Made by a program: the position numbers and the translations under genes | Notes under the pieces: generated by a model | Told to the model about the DNA's origin: nothing | What the model saw: only the letters and a program-made list of their open reading frames with translations | The model's database searches: none | Part shown: piece by piece, positions 45,501-58,091 of the stretch | Position numbering within the stretch: the first letter of the stretch is position 1 | Layout of the letters: the number at the start of each line of letters is the position of its first letter | Source of the DNA: Moringa oleifera | Taxonomy: Eukaryota > Streptophyta > Magnoliopsida > Brassicales > Moringaceae | Direction of reading: 5' to 3' | Assembly (NCBI GenBank): GCA_021397835.1 | Contig: JAJFZO010000034.1 | Location: forward strand, 9,563,501 to 9,627,500 | Length of the DNA stretch: 64,000 bases

Positions 45501-48500
45501 GCTAAAATTCTACTTACATATCATCAATAAATTTTTGAATTATAAAAAAAAATAAAAAGTTATTTTTATAATCTCGCAATATACTTTTTAAATTCTCTTT
45601 CAACTATATATGAAATTCAAGTTGATATATGCCTTAATCTGAATGCCCATTCATCATTTCTATCAGCTTTACTCATAATTGTCTCTTTTGTTTGGATTTT
45701 TTTAGTAGTTTAAGTTGCATTATAGATTTCTTGATACGATGAATATCTTTTATTTATTTGAGATGATGTTGATTTTAAAATATATATATATAAGAATATT
45801 TTTATAATTTATTATATTAATGTGATAAAAAAATAAACATATATAATTATAATAATTTATTTTATTAAATTAACACATATTAATATCTCGTTAAAAATTT
45901 AATATAACTCAAATCAACAAAAGATTTTAATTTTTATTAACAAGTTAGAAGCTCATGTACTATTCAATTATAGTAACTCTTACCAAATCTCTCCGATTAA
46001 AGGTTGGACATTGATTTCGTATCATACTCCCTTGTAAACCAAATAAAGTTTTTGAAAATTAAAGAAATAAAATGATTTGAAGGAATAAGAATTTAAGTGC
46101 ATAACTTATTCAATTGTGTGATGGAGTAGTTGGACCAAGGCTTAATGGTGTCCTATAGAGATAGCAGTGGTTCAAACCATGTATTGTTGCTATGTACTTG
46201 AAATGAAATTATTGATGAGTCTTTATCATTAGATTCAACTTCAGGCTTTACCAAAGTGGTAAACCTCTCGTTTGCTTTTGTCTCCATCTCTCTTATTATA
46301 TGTTTTTTCCTCTGTTACATTACATGGTTAGGAATTAAGGGTGAAAGATCCGTTGTTATGGCACTTAACTCAACCTTGACATCCTAACATAAGTCATAAT
46401 GGATGCAGGGCTTGTTGTGATTTTAACATTTTACTTAAGCCTTTTAAAACATATAAAGGATAAGATAATGTTGAAAGGGCAGATTCACTAGAATACTAGC
46501 TCTAACATCTTGGGGGCTTCCTCAGCTAAGTTACGAAGGCCACGTTATAATGGGTCCAAATCCTGTGAAAGGTAGTTTGGTGTCCCAACTAGAAATAGTC
46601 ACAACTCGAGTTTGGATTCGATTCGATTTTGATTTCGAACCATTGGTTTAAGATTCAAATGTTATAATGAATCAAAATGTGAACCGTTAAATTTTAGTTT
46701 CGATTAAAGTTCAGTTCAAAAGTGATTTAAGTTTGATTTAAATTTTGGTTTATAAACGTTTTAGGTTCATATTTGATTGAAGTTCAAGTTAACTTTAGAG
46801 TCGATTCAAAATAGGTCCATCTCACTCTTATATTTCAATAAAAAAAATTAATAAAAATAAAGTGACAAAGTGCTCACTTCACTTTTGTTAATATATATTT
46901 TTAAAATTAAATTATTTTTATATATTTTTAAATTATTTTATTTTATATATTTTTATTAATTTTATTAGAAACCAAATCAAAATCATCGATTTTGAACCTC
47001 GATTTCGATTTTGATTTCATTTTAAATTTTTTATAAATCATAATCGAACTATATTTAAATAATTTTAATTATAGTTTGAAATCAAAATTATTATAAATAA
47101 TTTTAATCTAATTTAAATTATAAAAGTTATGAATTAGTTCACTAGTTTGAGTCGAATCATGATGATCCCTAATCCCAACATAGATTTAGAGTTCTCTAAA
47201 AATATTAAAAATTATTTTTATAATTTATTATATTAATACAAATCAAAGTAATCTAAAATTAATTCAATTGTATCCTCTGACACTAAGTCAACCATAAATA
47301 TCAAATTTGATATTAAAAATATTTTAAAATCAAATTTTTTAATTTTTAATTTATGTCCATTAAATTACTATCATAGGTATTATTTTGATAATATATATAT
47401 AGACTATTAATAAATTATATTTATAATATTAATTTAATACTTAAATAAATTAAATTATGTATTCAATATCGATTTTAAAACTTTTGATAATTTATTTTTA
47501 ATAATTTATTTTTATAATAACATAATGTGTTTTTAATTATTTATTAAAAATATATAATAATATAAAAAAATTAAAATTCATGTATTATTGTTATTATAAG
47601 TATTTTATTAAAAATATAATAATAATAATAAACAATTTTAACAATAAAAAAAAAAAACCTCCTTTGGTTCTACGAAGGATTACCACGAACATCACATGGA
47701 TATGTGTTACATGGCCGCGCGTGCTTTGATCGATTGAGTTAGCCATTTCCTTGAGCATCAACCATTTGACATCTTATAAAAGATCTTTACTTAGCAACTC
47801 AACCACTACTGTTCACTTCATTTGAATTCCAAGCTCCTCAAGTTACTCCTACTTTTCGGGAACTTGGAGTGGAAGTGAATTGTTACTTATTTATTTAAAA
47901 TGAAATTACACTCATTTAAAGTCAACGAATTTAAATTCCATTACTTCAAGTTTTGTATTTCATAATGTTTATTTTTCATTTATTTCATTATCTTGCTATA
48001 TATATATTTTTTTTGAAAAAAAAGAGAAACCCGACTAATAAGATAACATCAGTTTTAATTATAAGTGTAATTATAATGTTTAATAATGTCAACTTTTTCT
48101 CCATAACGATGATGCTTCTTTGATTTTAAATTATATATTACATTGTTCTAATGAAACCAAGATTTTCTTAATTGTGTTGATCTTTTCTAAAGATGACCGT
48201 TTTTTTTTTCTTTTTGTATGTGGGTGTAATTTACTATGTTAAGATGAAAAATAATAATTGAAAAATTAAAATAATTTTTTTGAAATTGTCATATATCAAT
48301 ATTTTTTTAAAAAAAAATTAGTACAATGAAATCAACAAAATTTTTAATACATTAAGATAAATAAGGTTCTTATTACATAATTTTTCAAGAGACAATAAAA
48401 ACTCTAAATATGAATTGATTAATAGAATTATGAACTAGTCAAAATCTAAAAGTAAATTATATTTAGCATACTATCATTTGTTATTTAATTTGCTTAATAT

Positions 48501-48650
48501 TAATAGTTGATGAGAAGGTTTATGATCGGTAAAAAAGATGGAAACTTTGGGAGACAACTGTTGTGATGTAAGACAAGTAGAAAAGATAAGAAATAAGAGG
48601 GGGGGAATTTAGGCAAAAAAAGAAAACAAACAAAACCGTACTCTCACACT
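45501..48650. other. very AT-rich DNA, no gene recognised
   Basis: Contains degenerate repeats of ttcgattttgatttcgaacc type (46610-47160), long A/T tracts and a weak SINE-like head near 46128-46182 (see findings). No ORF of note. Confidence 0.6.
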
Positions 48651-48726
48651 CATATCATATGAGAAGAAGATGACTGATTGGCAATGGAAAGTGCAAAAGG
48701 TAATACGGACTGTCACGGCCACCTAA

Positions 48727-48754
48727 CCCCAACCCCAACCCCAACCCCAACCCC
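48727..48754 (-). repeat. (CCCCAA)n run, G-quadruplex-capable on the minus strand
   Basis: Five CCCC tracts each separated by AA (48727-48730, 48733-48736, 48739-48742, 48745-48748, 48751-48754). The minus strand is therefore (GGGGTT)n. The Leu-Gly-repeat ORF across it (48655-48861, minus) comes from this run. Confidence 0.9.
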
Positions 48755-50074
48755 AACCGCATAATGTAAAACATGTGCTTCCCCAGATTACTCAAAATGC
48801 GCCTCTTGGCTCTTTGAAGCACGGTTTCTGGGTCCTCCACACAGGGCACTGGCAGGGGCACCCTTTTAAGTCACTTCCTTCCCTCCGTCACTTTCATCCG
48901 TTTCCCATGATTTTAGGCCACCCAAGAGATGGGATGGGAATCTCTGGATGTGAACTGAGCAGGGGGGAAGTTGCTTGGTTGGGGCGGTCAATGAACCGAC
49001 CAGACGCCTTTGGCAGAGACTAAGCTCGAGGCCCATGACTTGCTTGCTCAATTTTCAATGATTAAACAAGGACGAACCCGGCCATTTTTGTGGGCTTTTT
49101 TTTTTTTTTTTCTATTCATGTGAGACACCAAAGAATCTGAAGGAGGATAAAACTGAAATTAAAAAGAGAGCTAGGGAGATGCATGAACTAGATTTATTAA
49201 TGGGATAAGTTATTATTTGGGGTTTTGGAATCCAAGGAAAGCCTATCCTTTTACTTTTACTTTCAGATCCGTTCCCCAATAACTCAGCAATCGAAATCAT
49301 ACAATCTCACCATCCCCATGTGCCTAAAGAATCTCTCCACACACACAGACACAAAAAAAAAAAAAAAAAAACTCAAAAAGAGTTCATATGGTTAAGATAT
49401 TTAAAAAAAAAAAAAAACACAAGCATGTAATTGCTTCTTTTCAAAGTGAGTGAATGGCCGTGACAGAAAACACCTATAATTGTCTCCTGAAACATATTTA
49501 TGACAAGGAGTTACGTTTATAACAATAAAACAGGGTATGCAGAAATGTTTTTGTACTCCTTCTGATTTACTAGTGATTCAAAGCATAAACTGATTAGGGA
49601 GGGATTAAGGATTACGGCAGCACTGCTTCATTTGCCCGCAAAAAGAAAGCTACAGTGCCATCCCCCCCTGCTTAATTACATTCCTGTCTGACTACGACTT
49701 TCCTTTTACCACACAATCAAATATGCTCGTACCGCGTCGATTCAACTTCACCATTTACGGGTTTCGACATCTGATAATCAAATTATCAAACACATGGAAG
49801 ACATTGACAGAGAGGAGAGGGTGTCAGCGCGTGTGCCTGTGGGCGACTGGGAGAGAGATAAACAGGCCCATTTCAGACGTCACATTAATATAGGGGAAGG
49901 CATTCACGTGTAGGGTCTGTGTGGGAGCATGCAGCATGTGCTTGGCTGCAGTCGGCGAAAAACTTTGATATAAGAAAAAATAAAATAAATAGATAGATAA
50001 AAGAAAGGAGTGATGTTCCTCTCCATGCTCATCTCACGGATCTTGCCTCTTAGCTCTCTTTCTCTCCTCTTTCC
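48755..50074. other. GC-richer segment and upstream region of the 67-aa protein gene
   Basis: 48755-49040 is noticeably GC-rich with overlapping short ORFs on both strands, none recognised. Further on are A-runs (49353-49372, 49400-49416), a CRE-like agacgtcaca (49876) and an ABRE/G-box-like cacgtgta (49906) 300 bp upstream of the next gene. Confidence 0.5.
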
Positions 50075-50082
50075 TATAAATA
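50075..50082 (+). promoter_or_regulatory. TATA box of the 67-aa protein gene
   Basis: tataaata about 130 bp upstream of ATG 50206, giving a leader of about 100 nt. Confidence 0.75.
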
Positions 50083-50205
50083 TTCTCCAGCTCCCGTTTT
50101 AGAGAACTAGAGCTGGACTACGCGGAAATCCTTTCACCCACTCCTCCCTCCAACAACAATCACTGGAAACAACTACTGTACATAACCAAATATACATACA
50201 AATCA

Positions 50206-50544
50206 ATGGCTTCTTGGAAGAAAACCATCGCATCCCCATTTAAGAAGTTTTTCAACCAGCAGCCCAGGGATAAGAAGTCCCAGCCAGGTACATAACTGCT
50301 TCATCATTAATTCTCATCGATCGTTACAGGCCAATAAGCAGGTGTAGTACTTATTGAGATCAGCACTGAGACATGGGTCATGCTAATTTCGGTAGTTGTA
50401 TCACGTGTTTTGTGATTTTCAGAGCATGAAAGCCGTGTGATGGATCTGCATGGAGAAGTGATGGCATGTGGGTACGAGGATGTTCAAGTGATGTGGTCGA
50501 TCCTCGACAAGTCCAAGTCTGCAGCCTGCAACATTGCTTCTTGA
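50206..50544 (+). CDS. small basic protein, 67 aa, two exons, function unknown
   Basis: Exon 1 is 50206-50287 (MASWKKTIASPFKKFFNQQ...), donor G/GTACAT. Exon 2 is 50423-50544, acceptor ttttcag, reading EHESRVMDLHGEVMACGYED, VQVMWSILDKS and ending CNIAS, stop TGA 50542. The join gives 204 bases, exactly 67 codons plus stop. The N-terminus is basic and amphipathic; the C-terminal half has a VMDLHGEVMACGYEDVQVMW helix-like block. I recall similar short proteins in dicots but no established name or function, so none is given. There is no signal peptide or clear membrane segment. TATA box, leader, start context (aatcaATGG) and splice sites are all present, which supports a real gene although each exon alone is too short for ordinary ORF calling. 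Confidence 0.8.
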
Positions 50545-52430
50545 CACGCTCTCTCTCTTTTATACAAATACAAATATTGGATATGGCCGTCTTCACCTCC
50601 AATCTTCAATCTTCGGTGTTATCCCCATTTTGTAGATATCCTGTGGGTCAAATTTCATGGAGAGCATGAACTCAGAATTTTTTTTTAAAAAAAAAACATG
50701 TGCATTCAGTTCGAACAAAAAAAAAATTAGGATCTTGGGAGTCAACTCTTTTTCCTTTTTGTTTTTTGTTTTTTTTTTTTTTTTTGGTGTCGAAGGAGGT
50801 TGGGCAGTTGTTGAACTCTGTAATGTTCAATTCAGATGTTTTCTTTTTTGGCATCAAATGGATAGGGAATCCCCGTGATGAATGAAACTCACGGCGAGAT
50901 TTGTAGTGAACTTAGCAGAGACTGAGTTGAAATGTTTTGTCGGGTCTTATTGAAAAGTGTATTTTCGTTTCATTCTTGTCAATGGTCCTTAAACTAAAGC
51001 TTCTGCTCATTGCCAAATGCAGTCCCCAATACCCTGCTCCGGCCGTCCGTGTTGATGATGCTCAAACACCATGGCCCTGCTTTTTATGAATTAAACAGGT
51101 TGAACATGCTTCTGATGGCAAGAAGAGACAGATGCAGATGCTCCTTCTTGAACTGTGGACTCTAATAATGCATCCCACATGCTAATTCTCTATATTTACA
51201 TTGAATACCAGATAAGATGACATCAGACATCTCAATTTCTAAAATTTATACCAAATAACATGCTCAGTAGGGTGCAGAGTCGCAAATTGCTCTTATAGAA
51301 TACAAGAGTTGTGGTTTGTGGCCTTGCCATGGGCTTGGCCAAATACCCAACTCAACAACTTTGAGCCGCCTAGCCTTACATTGAGATTACAGAGGCATAG
51401 CATTGAAGGACAAACATTACCACAAAATATCATTAAAAAAAGAAGTTTGAAACTAACTCAATTCAATCATGCCAGATTTTAATTTCTGGAAAACAAATCA
51501 ACCCCAACCTGATCTTTATAAACCCCACCCATCTGCGCTCAAGGTGGATAGAATTCATTGTTTACTCAATGTTTCATGAATATGATTGAATTAGAGATGG
51601 CAAAGAAGTAACATGACATTGAACTCATACATGCCCCTACTGGCGAGACAAACTGCCTTGCCAATTCAATTATTTACTTCAAGGCTAGGCGCAAACCAAA
51701 GGAACTCAAATTTTGGAGGTTCAGGGTTCTACCTCACTCTGCTATGCCCAAATCCATTGCTGCTAATTGCAGCTATTGCTAACAGAGGTGGCACTGACAC
51801 TAAGCTTAATTATTACTCAAGCATGTAAAACCATTAATGAACAAGGAAAACCAACACCTTTACCTAATGGATGTGGACCATAAGGTCGCTCCCTAGATCA
51901 AATAGATACATTACTTCAAAATCACTAAGCAGTCTATTATTCTTCAGGGGATTGGAACAGACCCAATACTCCAAAGCAATCATGGATGCATAACCAAAGT
52001 TATGATTCCAACCATTCAAGTACCACAAATTTTTATTTTTTATTTTTAAAAAGAAGCCGTGATCAATATTCTAAGAAAAGATAGAAACTACTGAATCTTT
52101 CTGATAGACTGTCCAAATACTTGACTAGGTTGATCATATGGATCTGGAAACACCTGTATGGGCAAACCCTCTCTTCAGAATTGAATTTAAAGCAAACCAA
52201 ACATATTCATCCAACCAGATCCTACAATTAATATAGTTCTAGGATTCCGCCTCTATTGTATATTAACAGCATAGGCTAGCTATCTCTAGAAGTTCAAATT
52301 TTCCTAACACTCAGAACAGCAAAAATATATTTAAAGTTCTGATAAACAATATATATATATTTAGAGTTAAGTTCTACATGAACTACCAATATAATCTCCA
52401 TAAATCATAGGTGCACCCACTTGTGTTAAT
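50545..52430. other. intergenic between the 67-aa gene and the BSH 3' end
   Basis: 3' flank with poly-A/T runs (50679-50697, 50770-50786), then ordinary AT-rich sequence. No further gene is recognised on either strand. Confidence 0.6.
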
Positions 52431-55400
52431 TCACCGAGCATTCCTCTCTTCTCTTGCTTCAAGGGCATCGACTTCCTCACTCGACAGAAGATCGACAAGA
52501 GGTTCATACACATCCCACTCCTTCCTTTTCCTGGTGCATTAAAATGCAAAGGATCATTCACAAAATTGCCAAATGATGTAAGCAACAATAGTTTTCTTCT
52601 CTCTCTCTCTCTTTTGTGGGTACGTGGGTTTGAACCATAAGATCTCCACCCTTACCCCCACCAGCCTTACGACTTCAGCTTTGTGAATGACTTACAGAAA
52701 ATGAAATCAGATACAAGAAAGAAGACATTAAAAAAGAAAATTGAGTTCTAAAAAGGAAATTTACATAGTTTAAAGAATATGACAGTATGCAGACTAAAAC
52801 AAGAATATCACTTCAATGATTTTGCCCAGTTCAGGGACTTTCTTCTTGATTAGGTGAGTCACAAAAATATATAGAGAAATTGATAGCTACAAACAGATAG
52901 GCAGCTTCGTTGTACCATCATGAGTAAGAAATCTTTTCCGTTTAAGGTCTCAGGTAAAACTCTATTTAAGCTTAGTACGCTCAAGAGCTATTAAAATATC
53001 CTACTGGAGAATGCTATAGAGGTATAGATAGTGTGCATATGCCTTCTGCAAAATAATCTACTAAAATGCAGATCAAAACATGCTGCCTTGCCTCAAAATG
53101 TCCTAACTTAGTATGATAGGAAGATATTAATTTAAGTAGCCATGAGAAGCTGTTACATACAGGTGGGCTGTATGCCAGTGCAGATGCGTAGATGACAGTT
53201 TTACTTCAAATAAAACAATAAAAACTCCGTAACAATTAATGTTTCAGAAGACAAGTACTGCCTCTACTAAACTTAGAAGAACTACATACCGAACCACACT
53301 TGATTTGAAACTGAATAGCTTCATCAAGTCCATCGAAGAGCCACCTGCTCTGCTGAGGGCGACATAGAGAGAGAGTACAGTTGTGTTAGTGGTGCTATCA
53401 CAAGGCCGAAACTTGATGTAAAATTAAATTCAGCTCATTGAAGAAGGAATCCAAAATGTTCCTACTGCAGTACAAATTATATGCAACAACAGGAGAACAA
53501 GACCCAATTACCAAGGGTGCGGGCTAGACATTGATATAACTTAATTCCCTCATCAAAAAAAAAAAAAAAAAACAAATGTTACTGATTTAATATGACTTGT
53601 AAGTTGTAAAGCAACATAGGATACAAACTAGTAATAACAAACCTGGCAGGAACATGATCAGCTCCTCGACGACCCTTCTTACTTAATCTATTTTCTCTGG
53701 CCGAAGTCACGCTTTGAATTGCAATCTAACATGGAATACCAAGACATGGTAATGTAACTGATGCCATATATTCCAACAAAGTAAGATAAGATATCCGCCT
53801 GAAAAACAAAGCTACATAGCAGTATACAAGGCAGCTCAAATGAGAAGTTTTAGGAGATGACCTCAAAAAGTTGTTCTCTGATAGCAAAGGCAATGGCAGG
53901 CTGCAAAGAAATAGACAGAAGTCTCATCTTAGAGGGTTCAATAAAATTCTCCAGAAATTTAAATAACAGAACCTTTTTCAGAAAGAGAGAGAGAGCTCCA
54001 AAAAATTTTCACAAGAAACAGGGGGGAAAAGGAACTTGTTACCATCTGAAGATCTTGGGAAACTATTCCAAACTAACATTTTTTCTTCTCATGGCATGAA
54101 TGAAAATTTAACAAGGTTACAATGAAGCTCAGCTTCTCCCTATTTCCTGTTACATCTCTTTCTTTTGGGTAAGGTTGCAGAAATGTTGCCTCACTGTGTT
54201 TGACAAATATTCCAGTTGATTGGTAAGCTTACCCCAACTTCAGGGTCTTCAATAGCCAAATCTTTGCAAAAAGTTCTAGCAAATTCTTCAGGATCACTCT
54301 CAAAATTGTTCAGGTCCTGCAATCCATATGTATGAGTTGCCTTCAAGTGTATGACAGAACAGGATTTACACTTCTACAATCGCATTATACAAAATTTATT
54401 CTCCACTCTTACCCATAAAAACTGGTCCTTGATAAGAGTATGATTCACTCGAAGATCAAGCTGAGAAAGAATCAAACAAACATCAATGATTGCCCGTTCA
54501 ACTGGCTAAACACAAGTAGACAGCAACATATCATGTAGGACAAACCTTGATAGTAACAATCTTCTCACCAGCGTACATATCTTGCCCTTCATATGATCGA
54601 AACTCTGTAAGCTGTGACTGGTATACAAGGACAAGCAAAGCATGAATAAGATTGCTATGTTAGAGTCTAATGGAAATAAAATCAGAAAATAGCAGAAAAC
54701 TACTACAATAGACAAGCACATGCGAATATGCACGCAAAAGGTGTCAAGAAAAATGAATTTGTGCCAAAGTGGTGCATCCTACAATTATACATGCTGTATC
54801 CTTTACATATGGCATCATGTTAGTTTAACACCCAGAAGAATAAATGAAATATTCAAAACAGCAGTCAAACATGTAAAAGGCTACACAACCAGACTGAAAA
54901 CGGCCAAGATGATGACCTAGAATACCAGAAAATTATAAACAAGCATCAGTTTGTAGATGAATAAGACCCCACTTAGGATAATGATCTATATGGTTGGATG
55001 TTGAACAATACACTACTATCAAAATTGTCATAGAAACCTGAAACAATATTTAGCTAATCTCTCATCAAGATTTGGAATCATGGTATCATTGCAACTTTTG
55101 AGGGGAGGTCTCTGTAATGACATTCTCCTGATGCGAGTCTGATCAGAACAGTTACAGAATTGATTAATAAATTTTAATGGCAAAAGCTCACACAGCACGT
55201 CAACATTCAATACAGGGTTGACCATTTGACCAACCTGAATGGATTGAGCAATCTGCGTTACAAAGGCTGGAGGAAGCTTCAAGTCTTTGACAGTTCTCTT
55301 TGCAAAAACTACCACTTCGGAATCGGGGTCTACATAACATGAATAAATACATGCAGAAGGTTACATAGGAAGTAGCAAAAAGATGAAAGCAATGCAATAA

Positions 55401-58091
55401 ATTAAGCATTCACTGTTTGAAGATGTTGGTGTGAGAATAAGAGGACTGTGGAATTAACTAGAAATGTCTTTCAACCCACACTCTAATGCAACACCAAAGC
55501 TCGAGTTTTCTCTCACACACATTTTTGTATCACACACACACTGCAAGACTTTTTAATAGCCTGCACACTCAAACTCAACTATTTCCCCCTCATATTCACT
55601 TTGTTATAATCTCCTACATCACCTACTAAACAAGCAGCCTAAAACCCTTTAAGCAGTGGCTTTAGGTCAGTTACATAACAAAGTTAGAAGTTTCTAGCAC
55701 AGCCACTAATGTCGGTCGCTCAAGCTACACCACTTAGTTTCCTAATGGACAACGGTTTGCCAAGAGCTTTCCACAAGATTTCAGATTCACTCATAAAACA
55801 CCTCCTAAATTGATGACTCTCTTGTCATGCCTAACTTCCCCCGCGACTCTGCCATTTTCACAGAATTTAGACTTTTTGGTAAAGATATCAACAATCAGAT
55901 CGTTTGTCTTGATTGGCTCCATTCTTATCCCTTCTTATAAGATCTTTTTCCACACAAAACAGTATTTTACTTCCACATGCTTCATTCTTACGTGAAAAAT
56001 AAGATTTTCAGCCAAATGGGTTACTGATTCATTATTGTAACGTAGCTTCACAACATAGTTGACTCATGATTGTAAATATTTCATTATTTGCATTGGCCAC
56101 ATACTTTCTTGAGTTGTCACAACCACGGCCCTATACTCCACTTTGCAGTTGATGGTAAAACTATCAGTTGTCTCTTGCTACACAATGGGATTACTTCTGC
56201 ACCTAGACGAAACACAAATCCCATGGTACAATGCCGTGAGATACACAATGAGATCTCTGGCATAATCGACATTGCAATAGCCAATGACCTTGCATGGTTT
56301 ACCTTTCCACATATTATGTAGGTGAAATCGATAAGAGTAGAGTGAGTCTGAGAGTGAGATACTCAAGTGTGAGTATGAGGGTTGTTGAAGTCTAGTATTG
56401 CAGCTTATGCACAATATGCAACTGTGCATGAAGAAACATTCTTAAGTTCTAGTATTGTCATAGTGTATGATTGAACAAAATTTTAGTTAATTGTCACAGG
56501 TTCTCCACTTCTCATCAATTTAGTATGAAAGCAAGAGACTAATTACTAATTATTATAGGGATTCTTGGTGCAATTGGCCAAGGGCTGACGTTATGCGAAT
56601 GGAATTTCTGTTTGTTCACAGTCTGGGACTGTGAAACATAGTGACCTGGGACCAGATTGTAGCAGCCGAAAAGGCTATGTATAGAACAGCTTGGGCCGGC
56701 AATTGATAGGAACTTTGATCTACCTAACACAAACATTACAGGTTGAGGCAGTCTTGTTTTGCAGGAAATCTTGCTTGCCAGACAAGAATGAAGCATGCTC
56801 AGGAAAGTATCTATGCTATATGACAAAAGATATTATATAAGAAGAGATAAAGAAAAAAATCAATCAAAACAAAACTTCAACTTGCAGATATCCTTATCAA
56901 TTGTGCCGACAATTGGTAAGAACTTTGATCTACCTAAATCTAAGATGACATTACATATTAGCAATCTTGTTTGGCAGCAAATCTTGCTTTTCAGAGACAC
57001 CCAGGTAAGTAACTATTTTTCATGCGACAAAAGGTATTACAAGAAGATAAGAACGAAAACAATCAAGACAAAAGTTCAAATTGCTGATATCTTTGTCAAA
57101 AGTCAACTCTACAAAATTGGCAGAATTTCAATAAAGGCTAGGCATTACAAGAAGATTCAGTGTTGAAGATTCCATGATACTTAGCAGAAAACTTGGTCTT
57201 TCACGCAAACACAATGCATGTCTGCATTACCATTTTGTGGTAGAAAGATATCAAAAACAGATTAGAAAGAAAGCAACTGAGACAATTAAATTTGTGATAT
57301 CCACACAAAAAAATCTAAATTCTAAAAAATAACAGTTTTATTGAAAGTTAGACATGGAAGAAGAATCAACTGAGAGGCGGGAGTGTTAAAAGTCAACCGA
57401 AACAGTAGACAACAAGAAAACTCATTAAAGCATTATCTATTAAGGAACCATAAGATGCAGCTATTTCCATGACATTGTGACTATGCTGGAAACCTTCAAA
57501 TCCATCGTTCCACTCAGCTACAAAGATTATGTAAAAGGCTGCATGAGACACAAGATATGAGTAGAGAAAATCTCAAAGTGAGACAATTAAGAGTGAGTGT
57601 AGGGCTGTTAAAGTCTAGTTCCACAGACTGTCTAGAACACATAATAAGTGTTTGAAAGGACAGTTCTTGAATTTTGGTATAGTGTTAGTGTGTGATTCAA
57701 ACAAACTCTAGTTAATATACACAAGTCCTCTGCTTGTTTTCAAGAATTAGGGCGCAAAATATTCATTTTCAATGCCTTTGGAATATACTTCATCAAAGTA
57801 AGGAAACACACAAGCAGGAAGGAAGTAAGAGAAAAACCAGAAGGGTTCCAAGTGAAAGCATCTTTGTATCGCTGGCCGTCAATTTCGATGTCTAACCGAA
57901 TGGGAACCAGATTGTCAGCTGTTGGCCTGCTCTCCATCGGATTAAATTGTCCTAATTAATGACATAATAACCATGCTTTGCTTTGCATGTACCACTACGA
58001 AAAACACACAGCATAATATAAAAGAGCAAACTGAAGCTTACATCCTGAACTTCACGGAGGCTTTTGAAGAAGTCGACGCCGGTGCTTTCAT
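52431..58091 (-). CDS. BSH: SNF5-type SWI/SNF subunit BSH (BUSHY), complete, ten exons
   Basis: Exons on the minus strand: 58042-58091, 57838-57926, 55235-55329, 54546-54617, 54413-54460, 54233-54316, 53862-53900, 53643-53725, 53290-53349, 52431-52530. They total 720 bases, 239 aa, matching the usual ~240 aa of plant BSH. All introns are GT-AG with compatible phases. Start [17 protein letters not shown], then [20 protein letters not shown]. The SNF5 domain has two repeats: [20 protein letters not shown] ... and [18 protein letters not shown] with [20 protein letters not shown]. The tail ends [13 protein letters not shown] ... [13 protein letters not shown] is the core SNF5 subunit of plant SWI/SNF chromatin remodelling complexes in the nucleus. 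An ATG at 57937, before exon 2, is not the start: acceptor gagcag/GCCAAC joins exon 1 (...AGG AT) to give FRMPTADN. Intron 2 (2.5 kb) holds Copia debris. Confidence 0.96.
52600..52690 (-). mobile_element. possible tRNA-derived SINE head in a BSH intron
   Basis: Minus strand carries a B-box-like ggttcaaaccc (near 52628-52638), preceded about 35-45 bp upstream by gtaaggctggtggg, an A-box-like sequence, and followed by an (AG)n tail. Weak evidence from motif spacing only. Confidence 0.3.
55414..55800 (-). repeat. LTR of a Copia remnant in BSH intron 2
   Basis: 387 bp bounded by TG (tgtttgaagatg, 55414) and CA (cataaaaca, 55800), immediately beside a minus-strand polypurine-like aatttaggagg. This is the position expected for the 3' LTR of the minus-strand Copia remnant that follows. 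A matching second LTR was not identified. Confidence 0.55.
55801..56330 (-). pseudogene. Copia RNase H remnant in BSH intron 2
   Basis: Minus-strand reading: [46 protein letters not shown], then [15 protein letters not shown] and [13 protein letters not shown]. This follows the Copia RNase H order (DADYAGD, AEAEYRA, HIE.DYHFVRE, LADIFTK). Several stops and changes; no gag, integrase or reverse transcriptase is seen next to it. Confidence 0.8.
56330..57745. repeat. two sets of diverged direct repeats in BSH intron 2
   Basis: Set A: about 56330-56530 and 57545-57745 (gagtga.., gttgttgaagtctag / gctgttaaagtctag, ttcttaagttctagtat / ttcttgaattttggtat, tagttaat). Set B: about 56695-56890 and 56910-57115 (aactttgatctaccta, caaatcttgctt, gatatcctt / gatatcttt). 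Set A could be LTRs of a short decayed element with set B inside it, but no coding domain was read there. Confidence 0.55.

Noticed and set aside
48655..48861. Leu-Gly repeat ORF, minus strand
   Set aside because: Product of the (CCCCAA)n run; upstream part (PETVLQRAKRRILSNLG) matches nothing I can name.
57740..57937. 65-aa ORF starting MESRPTADN as a BSH start
   Set aside because: The residues MES come from intron; acceptor gagcag/GCCAAC joins exon 1 at 58042-58091 and restores the family N-terminus FRMPTADN.
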